Shown: positions 8,481 to 17,664, counted from the first letter of the stretch. The stretch: DNA of 64,000 bases from an uncultured Selenomonas sp. (GCA_905372355.1 CAJPOT010000010.1:1-64000); one strand, 5' to 3'. The notes: a model not told the origin generated them from the sequence alone. Program-made: numbers and translations.

Positions 8481-8968
8481 ATCAGGTACTTGAAGCGCTT
8501 GACCGCCGTCAGATAGACGCTCGCGGTCCAGACGAGCAGCAGTTCCGAAAAGAAGAGGTACGACAGGAGTTTCAGCTCGAAGGCGAGCGGCTTGTCCCAG
8601 AAGAAGAGCGCGGAGGCGGCAGCGCCGAGCACGAGCAGGATCGCGCTCATGCCGAAGAGCGACGGCGTCACATCGCGGTAGTGCTGCACGGTGATGCAGT
8701 CCGCGAGGTAGCGCGTCAGGACGATCGTGAAGCCGCACGAGAGCAGCTGGGAAAACACGAAGGAATAGACGATGGCGCCAAGATAGACCGCCGATTCCGC
8801 CTCCGGCGTGCCGTGGAGCTGGAAGAGCGTCTGGATCAGCAGCACCATGCTCGTCAAGAGGGCGAACGGCCCCGTCGTGACGATGGCGGAATACGAGTAC
8901 GCCTTGAGATGCCCCGTCGCCGTGCGCGCCCGAAAGAGACGCTTGAGTTCAAATCCGACGCCCGCCAT
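8477..8968 (-). CDS. pelG: PelG N-terminal part (truncated by frameshift)
   Basis: The 163-residue piece begins MAGVGFELKRLF, the standard PelG opening, and contains four or so membrane helices before ending abruptly at AVKRFKYLI. PelG is the inner-membrane partner of the PelF glycosyltransferase and is thought to move the growing polymer across the membrane. Its start overlaps the end of pelF by 20 bases. The continuation of the protein is in another frame at 7491-8480. If the lesion is real, Pel export should be impaired in this strain. Confidence 0.8.
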   Translation of the reverse strand: MAGVGFELKRLFRARTATGHLKAYSYSAIVTTGPFALLTSMVLLIQTLFQLHGTPEAESAVYLGAIVYSFVFSQLLSCGFTIVLTRYLADCITVQHYRDVTPSLFGMSAILLVLGAAASALFFWDKPLAFELKLLSYLFFSELLLVWTASVYLTAVKRFKYLI

Positions 8969-10391
8969 GTGCCCCCTCCTTTCCTATGTCCTGATAAGCT
9001 TTGCGATACGACTCAATGAATTGTTCGTGCGTGTAGCGCGACTTCGTGCGGGCAAAGCCGATGGCCGCCATCGAGCGGCGCAGCTCGTAGTCCTTCGCGA
9101 GCCGCACGATCTCGTGCGCCATCGCCTCGTAGTCGAGCGGCGCGACGACCGCGCCCGCCGTGCCGAGATCGTCGCCGCTGTCGCCGTAGATCAGCTCGCG
9201 GCAGCAGCCGACGTCCGTTGTCACGTAGGGGCGGTGCGCCGAGAATCCTTCCAAGACGGCGAGCGGCTGCCCCTCGCTGATGCTCGACAGGACGAGGATG
9301 TCCATCTTCGGCAGATATTCGGCCACAGGGACGGAGCCGGTGAAGGTCACATCTTCAAGTCCGAGCATGCGCACCGTGCGATGGCAGACTGCAACGTAGT
9401 CGGGATCTTCTTTGAGTCCGCCCATGACGACGAGGCGCGCGTCGGGCAGTTCGCGCTTGACGATGGCGAAGGCGCGAAGGAGCGTCAAGATGTCCTTGAT
9501 GGGCACGACGCGCACGACTGCGCCGATCGTGATCGGCCCCTTGTGATTGAGAAGCTCGGGAACGGAAGAGAAGCGCTCCATGCGCACGCCGTTCGGCACG
9601 ATCTCGATCTTTTCCGGATCGCAGCCGAGGTCAGCGGCGATCTTGCCGTTGTGCTCGAAGAGTGTGTAGAGGCGATCGGCGCTGTGGTACGAAAGGCGTG
9701 CGAGGTAGTAGAAGTAGCGAATCCACACGCCCTTGAAGTCCGCCTTCGCCCAGTCGCTCTTCAAGATTTCCGCCTCGCGCTCGCGTGAGTAGATGCCGTG
9801 CTCCGTGATCATGTACGGCTTCTTGTATCGCGTCGCCGCCATGCCGCCAATGACGCCCGAGTAGCCCGTCGCGACGCTGTGGTAGACGTCCGCCTCGGGC
9901 AGCTTCTGCTGCAGCAGGTAGAAGAGGGGCAGGAGCATCGAGCGCATCGTCCAGAAAAAATCCGTGAACGGCAGATTTTCGTACTGCTCGCGATAGACGC
10001 GTACGATCACATCGAAGAAGTCGCTCGACATGAAGACGGCGAGCGGCGACTTCCAGCGCCCGTAGGCGAAGACTTCCAACAGCCGCTTGAGCGGGATGTC
10101 GCGCTCGCCGCGCACAAGCTCGTAGAGCGTCTGGCAATCGTCGTGCGTCAAGATGCCCTCAAGCATGTCGGAAGCGCGCAGGGAGAGGATCTCGTCGAGA
10201 AACACCTCCTCGATGCCGACGCAGTTCGCGGGCAGCTTGAACTTGAACTTGCCGCGATCCTTCATCTCCGCGCCGATGGTGTAGACGACGAACTCATGCT
10301 CGGGAAGCCCCTCCATGAGCATCTGAATCCACGAGGACACGCCGCCTACGACGTAGGGATAAGAACCTTCCGCCAACAGACAGATGCGCAT
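8949..10391 (-). CDS. pelF: Pel glycosyltransferase PelF (GT4 family)
   Basis: The cytoplasmic polymerising enzyme of Pel synthesis, which uses UDP-sugar donors. The N-terminal MRICLLAEGSYPYVVGGVSS is diagnostic of PelF, and the C-terminal half has the GT-B donor site with VPNGV, VVRVVPIKD, and SSISEGQPLAVLEGF, including the conserved EGQPL. The ATG at 10391 shares one base with the stop of the deacetylase gene and has AAAGGAGAG upstream, so I prefer it over the GTG-extended start at 10409. The length of about 480 residues is normal. It overlaps pelG at its 3' end. Confidence 0.93.
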   Translation of the reverse strand: MRICLLAEGSYPYVVGGVSSWIQMLMEGLPEHEFVVYTIGAEMKDRGKFKFKLPANCVGIEEVFLDEILSLRASDMLEGILTHDDCQTLYELVRGERDIPLKRLLEVFAYGRWKSPLAVFMSSDFFDVIVRVYREQYENLPFTDFFWTMRSMLLPLFYLLQQKLPEADVYHSVATGYSGVIGGMAATRYKKPYMITEHGIYSREREAEILKSDWAKADFKGVWIRYFYYLARLSYHSADRLYTLFEHNGKIAADLGCDPEKIEIVPNGVRMERFSSVPELLNHKGPITIGAVVRVVPIKDILTLLRAFAIVKRELPDARLVVMGGLKEDPDYVAVCHRTVRMLGLEDVTFTGSVPVAEYLPKMDILVLSSISEGQPLAVLEGFSAHRPYVTTDVGCCRELIYGDSGDDLGTAGAVVAPLDYEAMAHEIVRLAKDYELRRSMAAIGFARTKSRYTHEQFIESYRKAYQDIGKEGAHGGRRI

Positions 10392-12226
10392 CACTTCTCT
10401 CCTTTCCAATAGATGCAGGCTCGCGCCTCGCTCGTGCGGACGAGGTAAACGCCGTCATCGGCAAATTCAGCCGTGCAGCCTTCCGTGCGTTCGATCTCCT
10501 TCGCCGTGCGCAGCAGGAAGCGCAGCTCGCCGCCCGTGCCCCACGAATAAAGCTCCAGACGATCATCCGTCCGGCGCACGCGGTAATCCATATCGAAGTA
10601 ATCCGAAAAGAGCGGCAGGCTGTCCGAAATCGTTTCCGCCGTCAGCCACGGATAGCGCACGCGGATCTTGTGCATGAAGCTCTTCAGCCCCTCCGACATG
10701 CCCTGCCACGTCATGTTCGCGCTCTCCTCGTAGAACAATTCGTCCGGATGGATGAAATGCGAGAACACGCCGATATAGTTCAGCGCACTGATTTCCTGCC
10801 AGAGCATGAGCCCGTCATCCTCATGACCCGAGCTGATGCGCGGCAGTTCAAAGACGCCGTCCTTGCGCTCAAAATCCTGATAGTAGGCGCGCTCATTCGC
10901 CGGCCCGTCGAACAGAGAGCCGAAGGCGATGACCTCGGGGAACACCTTGCGGATCGCGGCTTTCCCCTCGGGACTCATGATGTTCGACGGTGGCACATAG
11001 AAGCGGAAGTCGTAGTCGGGATAGACGGACTTGACGTAGTTCCTCAGCTCGCGCAGCGCTTCCTCCATATCCGCCTGACTTTCCCACGGCACATAGTTGA
11101 GCCGCGACTGTCCATAGCCCGCAGGGGCGAGCGGCTGATGGTTGTAGCCGTGCAGGCCGAGCTCGCCGCCCATGTTCAAAAGTTCGCGCCCGTAGATGAT
11201 TAGTCCGTCACGCGCCGCGCGTCCGCCAAGCGGCCGGAACGGCCCTTTGACCTGTGCGCCGTACGTCTCGATGATGGCGCCTGTATAGCGGATGTCCTCC
11301 TCCTGTGCCAGACGGCGGATGAACGGCCACCAGATCTGGCGGTAGAAGGTCTCCGTATCTACGCCGAGTTCGTCGTAGATGCGCGAGAAATCCCCTTCGG
11401 GCACGGGGGCGGGAAAATCGTCGAGGACGAAGATCTTCACGCCGACGACGGGATAGATCGCATCCTCGCCGCAGTGCGCCGCCATCGCCGTGAAGATGCC
11501 GAGGTTCGTCTTGTCGTCACGCTCAACGCCGTTGTAGGCGTAAATGTGCCCCGTCCCCAGTGATTTTTCCCAGAGAAGCGGCACCCCGTCGGCGCTTTCG
11601 ATCTGCACGGCAGCGTCCTTGGTCAGATCGACCGTATTGACTTGCGTCGTAAACGCCGAATTTTCGCCAAAGCGGAAATCCTTGCCGCCGACGAGGAAGT
11701 TCGTCCGTATATGGATGCCGTGAACATCGGCAGTCTCGCCTACGGATGCGATGCCGAAATCTTGCAGGACGGCGGCCGGCAAAGGATTTTCGGGCGTCTG
11801 CTCGATCTTTTGCAGAGCGAGCAGCGTGCCGCCCGAGCGCACATAGTCCAAAAGCGCGGGCAGCATCTTCACCGCGTCCAAGCGCCCCGTCGCCAGAGCG
11901 ACGCCCTGATATGCGCCGTCAAAGGGGCGCGTATCGTAGACGGTGCGGCTCTCGTAGTCCTTGCGCTTTTCCTTGAGGATCTTTTCCATATTGTGCCGCG
12001 CATACATGCTGAGGACATCGGCGGGATCATAGACGATGAGGAACTTCTCTCGCGCGATTTCCTCCCCTTCGGGCGGCATCGGCCGCAGGACGCGATCCGC
12101 AAGCGTGCGGTTTCCCCGAGCGTCGAGATGAAGAAAGCCGTCGAAGCGGCTGTATTGGAAGAAACAGCCCAGAAGGAATGCGATGAAGAGCAAAAGGCAA
12201 AGACTTCGCTTATTCACGCGCCGCAC
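10391..12226 (-). CDS. DUF2194 polysaccharide deacetylase (PelA deacetylase part)
   Basis: The 611-residue protein has a single N-terminal membrane anchor (about residues 8-25), an alpha/beta region to about 250, then a deacetylase domain. The metal-binding motifs are visible: VLDDFPAP (Asp-Asp), GLHGYNHQPL (His-x-x-x-His), and FSHFIHPDE. This corresponds to the deacetylase half of PelA that partly removes acetyl groups from the N-acetylgalactosamine polymer. In the Bacillus type of pel operon this domain is also a stand-alone gene between pelE and pelF, the same place as here. It overlaps pelE and pelF at its two ends. Confidence 0.85.
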   Translation of the reverse strand: MRRVNKRSLCLLLFIAFLLGCFFQYSRFDGFLHLDARGNRTLADRVLRPMPPEGEEIAREKFLIVYDPADVLSMYARHNMEKILKEKRKDYESRTVYDTRPFDGAYQGVALATGRLDAVKMLPALLDYVRSGGTLLALQKIEQTPENPLPAAVLQDFGIASVGETADVHGIHIRTNFLVGGKDFRFGENSAFTTQVNTVDLTKDAAVQIESADGVPLLWEKSLGTGHIYAYNGVERDDKTNLGIFTAMAAHCGEDAIYPVVGVKIFVLDDFPAPVPEGDFSRIYDELGVDTETFYRQIWWPFIRRLAQEEDIRYTGAIIETYGAQVKGPFRPLGGRAARDGLIIYGRELLNMGGELGLHGYNHQPLAPAGYGQSRLNYVPWESQADMEEALRELRNYVKSVYPDYDFRFYVPPSNIMSPEGKAAIRKVFPEVIAFGSLFDGPANERAYYQDFERKDGVFELPRISSGHEDDGLMLWQEISALNYIGVFSHFIHPDELFYEESANMTWQGMSEGLKSFMHKIRVRYPWLTAETISDSLPLFSDYFDMDYRVRRTDDRLELYSWGTGGELRFLLRTAKEIERTEGCTAEFADDGVYLVRTSEARACIYWKGEK

Positions 12227-13115
12227 CTCCTTCCCAGTAGCGGATCGCCTGCATCGCTTCGTTCGTCAGACGCATCGGCAGTCGCTTGAGCGACTCGATC
12301 GTTTCCTCCATCGCCTCGCGCTCATGCGCCGCCTGCTGTATTTGAAGCGTCAGGAGAAGCGGCAGCTCCGCCTCGGGGAGGCTTGCGCGAAATGCGGCGC
12401 AGGCTTCTGCCGCCTCCTTCAGGCGCTTTGCGCGGATCAATGCACGGATGCGCTCGGCGTGGTAGGCTGGATGGTCGGGATGGCGCTCCGAGAGGAGGCG
12501 CAGCATCTCCATGTAGCGCATGCGCTGCTGCTCGCGCGTCACGGAGTCGCCGTAGCGGCGCAGCAGAAACTCGCGCACCTTTTCCACATACTTGTCGAGA
12601 AGCGCATCGTCATCCACGCCGCGCTTGATCGCCTCTTCGAGCGCATAGATCTCCTCGCCGAGCTGCTCCATGTGCGCCGTCATCATCGATACGGCGTAGT
12701 AGGCGATCTCGCGGTCGCTGTCATGCACGGCCTCGTTGAGGATTCCCTGCCGCTCCACGACGTTCTGCTTGATGGCGTCGGTGAAGAACTTGCGCTTGAG
12801 TTTCGGATCGTCCATCAAGAACACGTCGCGCAGCGGCACGATGTCTGCATTGTACGCATGATCGCCGAAGGACATGCTGAAGTCCTCCTCCTCTTCCTCC
12901 GACCCCGTGCGCTTCATGAGCCCGAGCGCATGACCGAAAAGCTCGTAAAGGAGCAGCAGAAGAAGCCCGAGACCGGGCAAAGCGACGGCAAAGACGCCCT
13001 TGGCCGCCGCTGAGATCCGACCTCGGAGCTTTCCTTCGATCGCCATATAGACGGCGACCAATATGAAGTATACGAGAAGCAGGAGTCCTGTTCCTGCAAA
13101 CAAATCGCTGATCAT
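12210..13115 (-). CDS. pelE: PelE-like inner-membrane protein with helical repeats
   Basis: Two hydrophobic helices (about residues 8-30 and 40-65) are followed by an acidic stretch (SEEEEED) and an all-helical region that looks like TPR repeats, for example RLLSERHPDHPAYHAERIRA. PelE proteins have this layout and hold the PelD-PelG-PelF complex together at the inner membrane. The ATG overlaps the pelD stop (ATGA). Sequence similarity in this family is low, so the call rests on architecture and on its place between pelD and the deacetylase gene. Confidence 0.75.
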   Translation of the reverse strand: MISDLFAGTGLLLLVYFILVAVYMAIEGKLRGRISAAAKGVFAVALPGLGLLLLLLYELFGHALGLMKRTGSEEEEEDFSMSFGDHAYNADIVPLRDVFLMDDPKLKRKFFTDAIKQNVVERQGILNEAVHDSDREIAYYAVSMMTAHMEQLGEEIYALEEAIKRGVDDDALLDKYVEKVREFLLRRYGDSVTREQQRMRYMEMLRLLSERHPDHPAYHAERIRALIRAKRLKEAAEACAAFRASLPEAELPLLLTLQIQQAAHEREAMEETIESLKRLPMRLTNEAMQAIRYWEGGAARE

Positions 13116-15247
13116 AGCGAAAGGCTCTCCCCCGTTTCAATTCCCGCCTTTTCCAAGCGGTTACGCACCATGTCGAGCGTCTTGCCCGCGACGTCGGGCA
13201 GAAGGAGGGCAACGCCGTCTGTCGTCGCGCCGATGAAGTCTTCGGCGCGAATGCTGTTCGCAATCTTGTGATCGATCTCTCGGTAGTTCTCGTCCTTGAC
13301 GTTGACGGGCAGCAGCGCGACAGGATAGTCTGCCTGCATGCGGCGGCGCTCGCGAAACTCCTCGATGACCTTTTGGAACTCCTCGATGCGCAGGATGCGC
13401 GTCTCGTCGATGTATTTGCGCCCTGCCGTCTCCTGCTCCCACGCGTAGGCGCGTCCGAGCGAGCTCGAAACAAGGCGCGCGGTAATGGAGAGGAGGTTCT
13501 GCTCATAGAGACTCCACTGTTCGAAGTCCAGATGATAGATCTGCAGGACGGCGATCACTTGCCCTTCGTAGGAAATCGGCGCGGCGAGATCGGGCAGCCC
13601 CTTAATGAGATCGCGGTTGACGAAGATCTTCTTCTCCCGGAGCATTTCCTGCAGATACGGATAATCGTCAACGCGCAAAGAGCGCGGCATCTCACCCGTC
13701 CGGCTTCCGAGGCGCACCTTCTGTCGCAGGTAGTAGCCGCCCTCGCCGACGACGTAGACGACGACATCCTCGACGTCGAGGATGTCTGCCGTGACCGAGG
13801 TCGCCTGCGTGAAGAGGTTCTCCGTCTCGACGGAATCGAGGCGCGAGATGATGCGGTAAAGGCGGCCGATGCTGTCGTCCGAGTTCACGATCTGGCGATA
13901 AAGACGATCTTTCACGGCGAGGTTTTCCTTGAAAAGGCTTTCCAAAAAGGAATAGCGATTCTTCAGACGGCGCTTGATGCGCGTGTCGGCGAGCTGCTGA
14001 TAGCTCGCGCGATCGGCGAAGTAGCCCGTCAGCACTGCGACGAAGAAGTACGAAACGAAGTGCAGGAACTCGCGCGGATTGTAGAGCATCGCCACAAGGT
14101 CGCCGCCTGCCCCCAAAAGGCTGTGCACGAGCAGCGCAAGCGAGAGCACCGCCGCGATCAGCGCCTGCTGCTTGCCGTAGAGAAGTCCCATGCAGCCAAT
14201 GTAGAGGAAGGCGAAGTCGAACGCCGTCATGGCGTTCACCGTCGTGCCGCCCTGCAAAGCGCCTACGCCCGCCGTCAAAGCCGCGCCCGCGAGGTTCTCC
14301 GCGTAGGGGATGAAGCGCTGCTGGAGGCGTGCGAGACGTGCGCGCCGCGACATCGCGCGGACGTCCGCGACGCGCGTATCGTGCATCGCGCACATCGTCT
14401 CCCACGTCTCCTTGAGCCCCTGCGCGAGAGGACGCACGGGACGCCAGCCGAGTTCCTTTTCTGCGATTGCGCTTTTCAAGATAGCGCGCCCCTGCGTTTC
14501 GCGCGGAAGTGCCGCCTCCTCCGTGCGCGGGAAGAACTCGCGGCAGATCGCATAAAGCTCCTCCATCGTCGTTGCCGCAGGTGCGCCGATGTGCAGATGT
14601 GCGTCATTGAAGTCGCGTGCCGCCGCCTGATAGATCGCATAGACTGCGTCACGCGCATCGAGAAAGCCGCAGGAGATGGCGGCCGGCTCAGTGTAGCGCG
14701 GCAGCGGACGATTCATCAGAGCCGCGCCGAAGAGGCGCCCGATGAAGCCGTCGTCTGAAGTCTGTCCCGGCGCATAAAGCTCAGAAAGGCGCACGATGGA
14801 CACGGAAAGTCCCTGCGCACGCCAGGAGAGCCCCATAGCTTCCAAACGCGCGAGCAGCGCCCCCGTTTCGCCCTGCGGCTGGAGCGCTGCGTCTTCCAGC
14901 GGCTCTGTCCCAGGCGCAAACACCTCGTCACCCGAGAGCAGGAACACGCGCCGTACCTTCGAGGCGCGGGCAAAGCGCAGCATGGCATCGAGGCGTCGCA
15001 CTCCCAGCACGGGATCGCACTCCAAACGATAGATGAGGAGATCGAGATTCTCCACGGCAAAGACCATGCCCGCCTCAGCGCTCTCCAAGGCGCAGTCATA
15101 CGTCTTCATGCCTGCGGGCGGGCGCTCCTCCACGCTCGCAGAAAGGCGCGAGACGTCCCACGCCTCCTTGCGAAAACACGCGGCAAGCAGCTGCTCCAAG
15201 AAGCGCGGCAGCCCCGCAAACATCACTTTTTTCGTCCATGTACTCAT
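13112..15247 (-). CDS. pelD: PelD-like cyclic di-GMP receptor with N-terminal epimerase-like domain
   Basis: This is the first gene of the operon. Residues 1-300 resemble an extended short-chain dehydrogenase/NAD-dependent epimerase (LYAPGQTSDDGFIGRLFGAAL, HLHIGAPAATTMEEL, followed by ELGWRPVRPL). About four membrane helices lie at 320-410, a GAF domain at about 450-600, and a degenerate GGDEF domain at the C-terminus. The GGDEF loop is gone, but the RxxD inhibitory site remains as RAED (667-670), the residues by which PelD binds cyclic di-GMP. The binding is inferred from the motif. No PelD of Pseudomonas type has the N-terminal sugar-nucleotide-epimerase-like domain. Confidence 0.82.
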   Translation of the reverse strand: MSTWTKKVMFAGLPRFLEQLLAACFRKEAWDVSRLSASVEERPPAGMKTYDCALESAEAGMVFAVENLDLLIYRLECDPVLGVRRLDAMLRFARASKVRRVFLLSGDEVFAPGTEPLEDAALQPQGETGALLARLEAMGLSWRAQGLSVSIVRLSELYAPGQTSDDGFIGRLFGAALMNRPLPRYTEPAAISCGFLDARDAVYAIYQAAARDFNDAHLHIGAPAATTMEELYAICREFFPRTEEAALPRETQGRAILKSAIAEKELGWRPVRPLAQGLKETWETMCAMHDTRVADVRAMSRRARLARLQQRFIPYAENLAGAALTAGVGALQGGTTVNAMTAFDFAFLYIGCMGLLYGKQQALIAAVLSLALLVHSLLGAGGDLVAMLYNPREFLHFVSYFFVAVLTGYFADRASYQQLADTRIKRRLKNRYSFLESLFKENLAVKDRLYRQIVNSDDSIGRLYRIISRLDSVETENLFTQATSVTADILDVEDVVVYVVGEGGYYLRQKVRLGSRTGEMPRSLRVDDYPYLQEMLREKKIFVNRDLIKGLPDLAAPISYEGQVIAVLQIYHLDFEQWSLYEQNLLSITARLVSSSLGRAYAWEQETAGRKYIDETRILRIEEFQKVIEEFRERRRMQADYPVALLPVNVKDENYREIDHKIANSIRAEDFIGATTDGVALLLPDVAGKTLDMVRNRLEKAGIETGESLSL

Positions 15248-15396
15248 ATTCTTGTCTCAGGCTCCATTCGCTTGACCTTTATTCACCATCCGACGCAACA
15301 GGCAGTGTATCGTTTAGCAAAGGACTTTCTGTCTATCAACAAGACGGTGAATATGGCAAATTCTGTATTTATCCGCCTAGAATTACTTGCTTTACT

Positions 15397-15425
15397 AGTA
15401 TATATGACTCATTATTTTATGGCAA
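15397..15425 (-). promoter_or_regulatory. Promoter of the pel operon
   Basis: On the minus strand TTGCCA and TATACT are 17 bases apart, about 150 bases upstream of pelD. The 150-base leader has no riboswitch that I can recognise. I looked for a GEMM-type cyclic di-GMP riboswitch and did not find its conserved blocks. Confidence 0.65.
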
Positions 15426-15509
15426 GCCTTTATCCACATGTTCTGTAAATCTTATAGGATTCTTTCCTTTAAGGACAAAGGGCTCACATAGAGCCGATAC
15501 CCTTCAGGC

Positions 15510-15537
15510 TTGACTTCTCGGAGTTTTACAGTATACT
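15510..15537 (+). promoter_or_regulatory. Promoter of the NlpC/P60 gene
   Basis: TTGACT and TATACT are separated by 16 bases, about 70 bases upstream of the start at 15607. Together with the pel promoter this accounts for the 359-base divergent intergenic region 15248-15606, in which I see no further gene. Confidence 0.65.
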
Positions 15538-15606
15538 TGAAAGCAACGATATAAAAGCACAGATATATTTAAGGCGATTGCCGCTGCGTGGAAAGGATGG
15601 GATGAT

Positions 15607-16443
15607 ATGCGCCTCTGTCGTTTGCGCAAGGTCTTTCTTGCTTTCGGACTTGCCGTATTCTTGTCGGCGGGCACGGCCTTGGCCGCGCCGATCCTCTCGG
15701 AAAACTCCCATGGGCACGACGTCCTCAAGCTGCAAAAGGAACTGAAGCGCACAGGCTACCTCAGCGACGAGCCGGACGGCATCTTCGGCAGCCGCACGAA
15801 GAGCGCGGTTCTTGCGTTCCAACGCGCCCAGAGCCTCAAGGAAACGGGCGTTGTCGATCGCGAGACATGGAGCCGCCTGCAGGAGCAGCCTGCACGAGAC
15901 GCTTCTCCCGCACCTGCGCCGCCCGCCGCAAAGCCTGCGCAGGGCGGCTCGATCGCCTTTCCCAGTGTGAAGCCAGTCGATGATACGGCGGCGGAAGCGC
16001 CGGGCAAAGAGAACGTACCCGCACTCGAACCGCGCATAAAAAAAGCGCCCGAGAGCGCTCCGTTCCTGCAGCGAGCCAAGGTGGCGGCCGTCATAGCGAC
16101 GGCGAAGAAGTACATCGGCACGCCGTACAAATTCGGCGGCACAACGCCGAAGGCGTTCGACTGCTCGGGCTATCTGCAGTATGTCTTCAAGGAGAACGGC
16201 ATGACGCTGCCGCGCACGGCGGACGAGCAGTTCAAGCTCGGGAAGAGTGCGAAGACGGCGGAGCTTGAAGAGGGCGACCTCGTCTTCTTCGAGACGTATG
16301 AAAAGGGCGCGTCGCACTGCGGCATCTACCTCGGCGGCGGCAAGTTCATCCACGCCTCGACGAGCAAAGGCGTGCGCATCGACGAACTTTCGAGCGACTA
16401 CTGGAATGCGCATTATTACGGCGGCAAGCATATTGTACGGTGA
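15607..16443 (+). CDS. Secreted NlpC/P60 peptidoglycan hydrolase with PG-binding domain
   Basis: A signal peptide (cut near GTALAAP) is followed by a PG_binding_1 domain (about residues 30-90, with LQKELKRTGYLSDEPDGIFG), a Pro/Ala-rich linker, and an NlpC/P60 domain from about 155. Catalytic residues are visible: Cys in FDCSGYLQYV, His in SHCGIYLGGG, and a third polar His in KFIHAST. Such enzymes cleave the D-Glu to diamino-acid bond of stem peptides. The gene is monocistronic, with its own promoter and a terminator at 16484-16525. Confidence 0.92.
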   Translation: MRLCRLRKVFLAFGLAVFLSAGTALAAPILSENSHGHDVLKLQKELKRTGYLSDEPDGIFGSRTKSAVLAFQRAQSLKETGVVDRETWSRLQEQPARDASPAPAPPAAKPAQGGSIAFPSVKPVDDTAAEAPGKENVPALEPRIKKAPESAPFLQRAKVAAVIATAKKYIGTPYKFGGTTPKAFDCSGYLQYVFKENGMTLPRTADEQFKLGKSAKTAELEEGDLVFFETYEKGASHCGIYLGGGKFIHASTSKGVRIDELSSDYWNAHYYGGKHIVR

Positions 16444-16466
16444 AGGGTATCGTGCAGTTCAATAGA

Positions 16467-16525
16467 GGCGCTTTTGCACACGAAAAAGGGGCCGTTGCAC
16501 ATGATTTGTGCGACAGCCCCTTTTT
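16467..16525 (+). repeat. Direct repeat with terminator hairpin, copy 1
   Basis: This stretch is nearly identical to 17665-17722. It contains a hairpin (16484-16525, AAGGGGCCGTTGCAC paired with GTGCGACAGCCCCTT, then T residues) that can terminate both the NlpC/P60 transcript and the convergent Rpn-family gene. Confidence 0.75.
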
Positions 16526-16576
16526 GGGGTAATGTGTAAGCATCTTTTTCCAAACAGCGGACGTTTGTGCGCGTAT

Positions 16577-17560
16577 TTACAGCAGATGATGCGCCTTTGC
16601 CAACTGCTCGATCTTCTTGATTGACCATTGAGATATATCGGCGATGCTTGTGAGATCGTATCCTTTCTTCAGCATGGAAAGGATCATGCCAGATTCTCCC
16701 TGCTCAATGCCCTGCTCAATGCCCTGCACGATGCCGCGCTCGAAGATGCCTTCGCTCAAATTGCACATGGTGTTCATCTCCCTTTCCATATCGCTTGAAA
16801 CATCAAGATCGAATTCAGATTCGAGAATCTTCTTCTTTTCTGCCGCAGATTTTGCTGTATCGCGAAATAAGAGCTTCAGAAAGCGGACGAGATCATTGCC
16901 CGAGTCATCCGCACCGAGGTAAATCATGATGATGTTCAGCAGATCATAATCGCTTTTTTCTGCTTTCGTGCGATGCAGAAAGTGACGCTCCTGCATATCG
17001 TAGAAGTTGATGGCGCTCTTGTCATCAGGCGCATCCATACAGATCCAGACGGAATAAACCTTCTTGATGTCATTATAGTTTGATTTTGCAAACTCCGTTT
17101 CCTTCTGGGAGGAAATCAAGCGGCAGGCATAGTATATGGCTCGCCGCAGCAGCGCGTAACCGAGACGGCTGTGCGACTGCGTCTTCTGAGCTTCAATGTT
17201 GACGATCAAGGTGATACGCGCACCTGTCTGAGGCACTTTCGCACGGAACAAAATGTCGAAACGAATCCATCCTTCCGTGGGATTGGCGCTCTCCGTATTG
17301 TCTCCGCGAATCTCCTTCGGAATCCGCCTTGCAGCGTTCGTCTTGTCCATATCGACGGGGATGACGCCGATTTCCGGCTCGCCCTCGATGCATCGACCAA
17401 CGATGGTTGCAAGATCGATTTGACGAAATTCAGGAACGACGCCCTTGAGGATTCGCGCCACGACATCTTTTTGCGCGAGCAAACGCTTGGCATGCTGATC
17501 GTAGGCAGGGTTCGCATAGCCGAGCAGCAGATCCTCCGGCGTGATGTTCGATGACGTCAT
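16577..17560 (-). CDS. Rpn family PD-(D/E)XK nuclease / putative transposase
   Basis: The 327-residue protein shows the PD-(D/E)XK nuclease core in RFDILFRAK followed by LIVNIEAQ, the Asp ... Glu-x-Gln pattern of the Rpn/PDDEXK_2 family. The C-terminus carries the characteristic short repeat GIVQGIEQGIEQGE. Rpn proteins are RecA-independent recombination-promoting nucleases and are often mobile or multi-copy. AAAGGAGG precedes the start at 17560. The gene is bracketed by two direct repeats (16467-16525 and 17665-17722), which suggests insertion or duplication of the unit. Confidence 0.85.
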   Translation of the reverse strand: MTSSNITPEDLLLGYANPAYDQHAKRLLAQKDVVARILKGVVPEFRQIDLATIVGRCIEGEPEIGVIPVDMDKTNAARRIPKEIRGDNTESANPTEGWIRFDILFRAKVPQTGARITLIVNIEAQKTQSHSRLGYALLRRAIYYACRLISSQKETEFAKSNYNDIKKVYSVWICMDAPDDKSAINFYDMQERHFLHRTKAEKSDYDLLNIIMIYLGADDSGNDLVRFLKLLFRDTAKSAAEKKKILESEFDLDVSSDMEREMNTMCNLSEGIFERGIVQGIEQGIEQGESGMILSMLKKGYDLTSIADISQWSIKKIEQLAKAHHLL

Positions 17561-17664
17561 GGCAGGCGGCCTCCTTTTTTTCTCTTTACTATCATACCAT
17601 GATTCCGGAAGCTTCGCCAGAAATTCTTCCCATGTGCATCAGTGACAGACAAGGTTGATGAAGA

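Noticed and set aside
13268..14758. A 496-codon plus-strand frame opposite pelD
   Set aside because: It is a shadow of pelD, with no recognisable domain.
15248..15396. Possible cyclic di-GMP riboswitch in the pel leader
   Set aside because: I looked for the GEMM-I and GEMM-II conserved blocks and did not find them. Control by cyclic di-GMP is more likely at the protein level through PelD.
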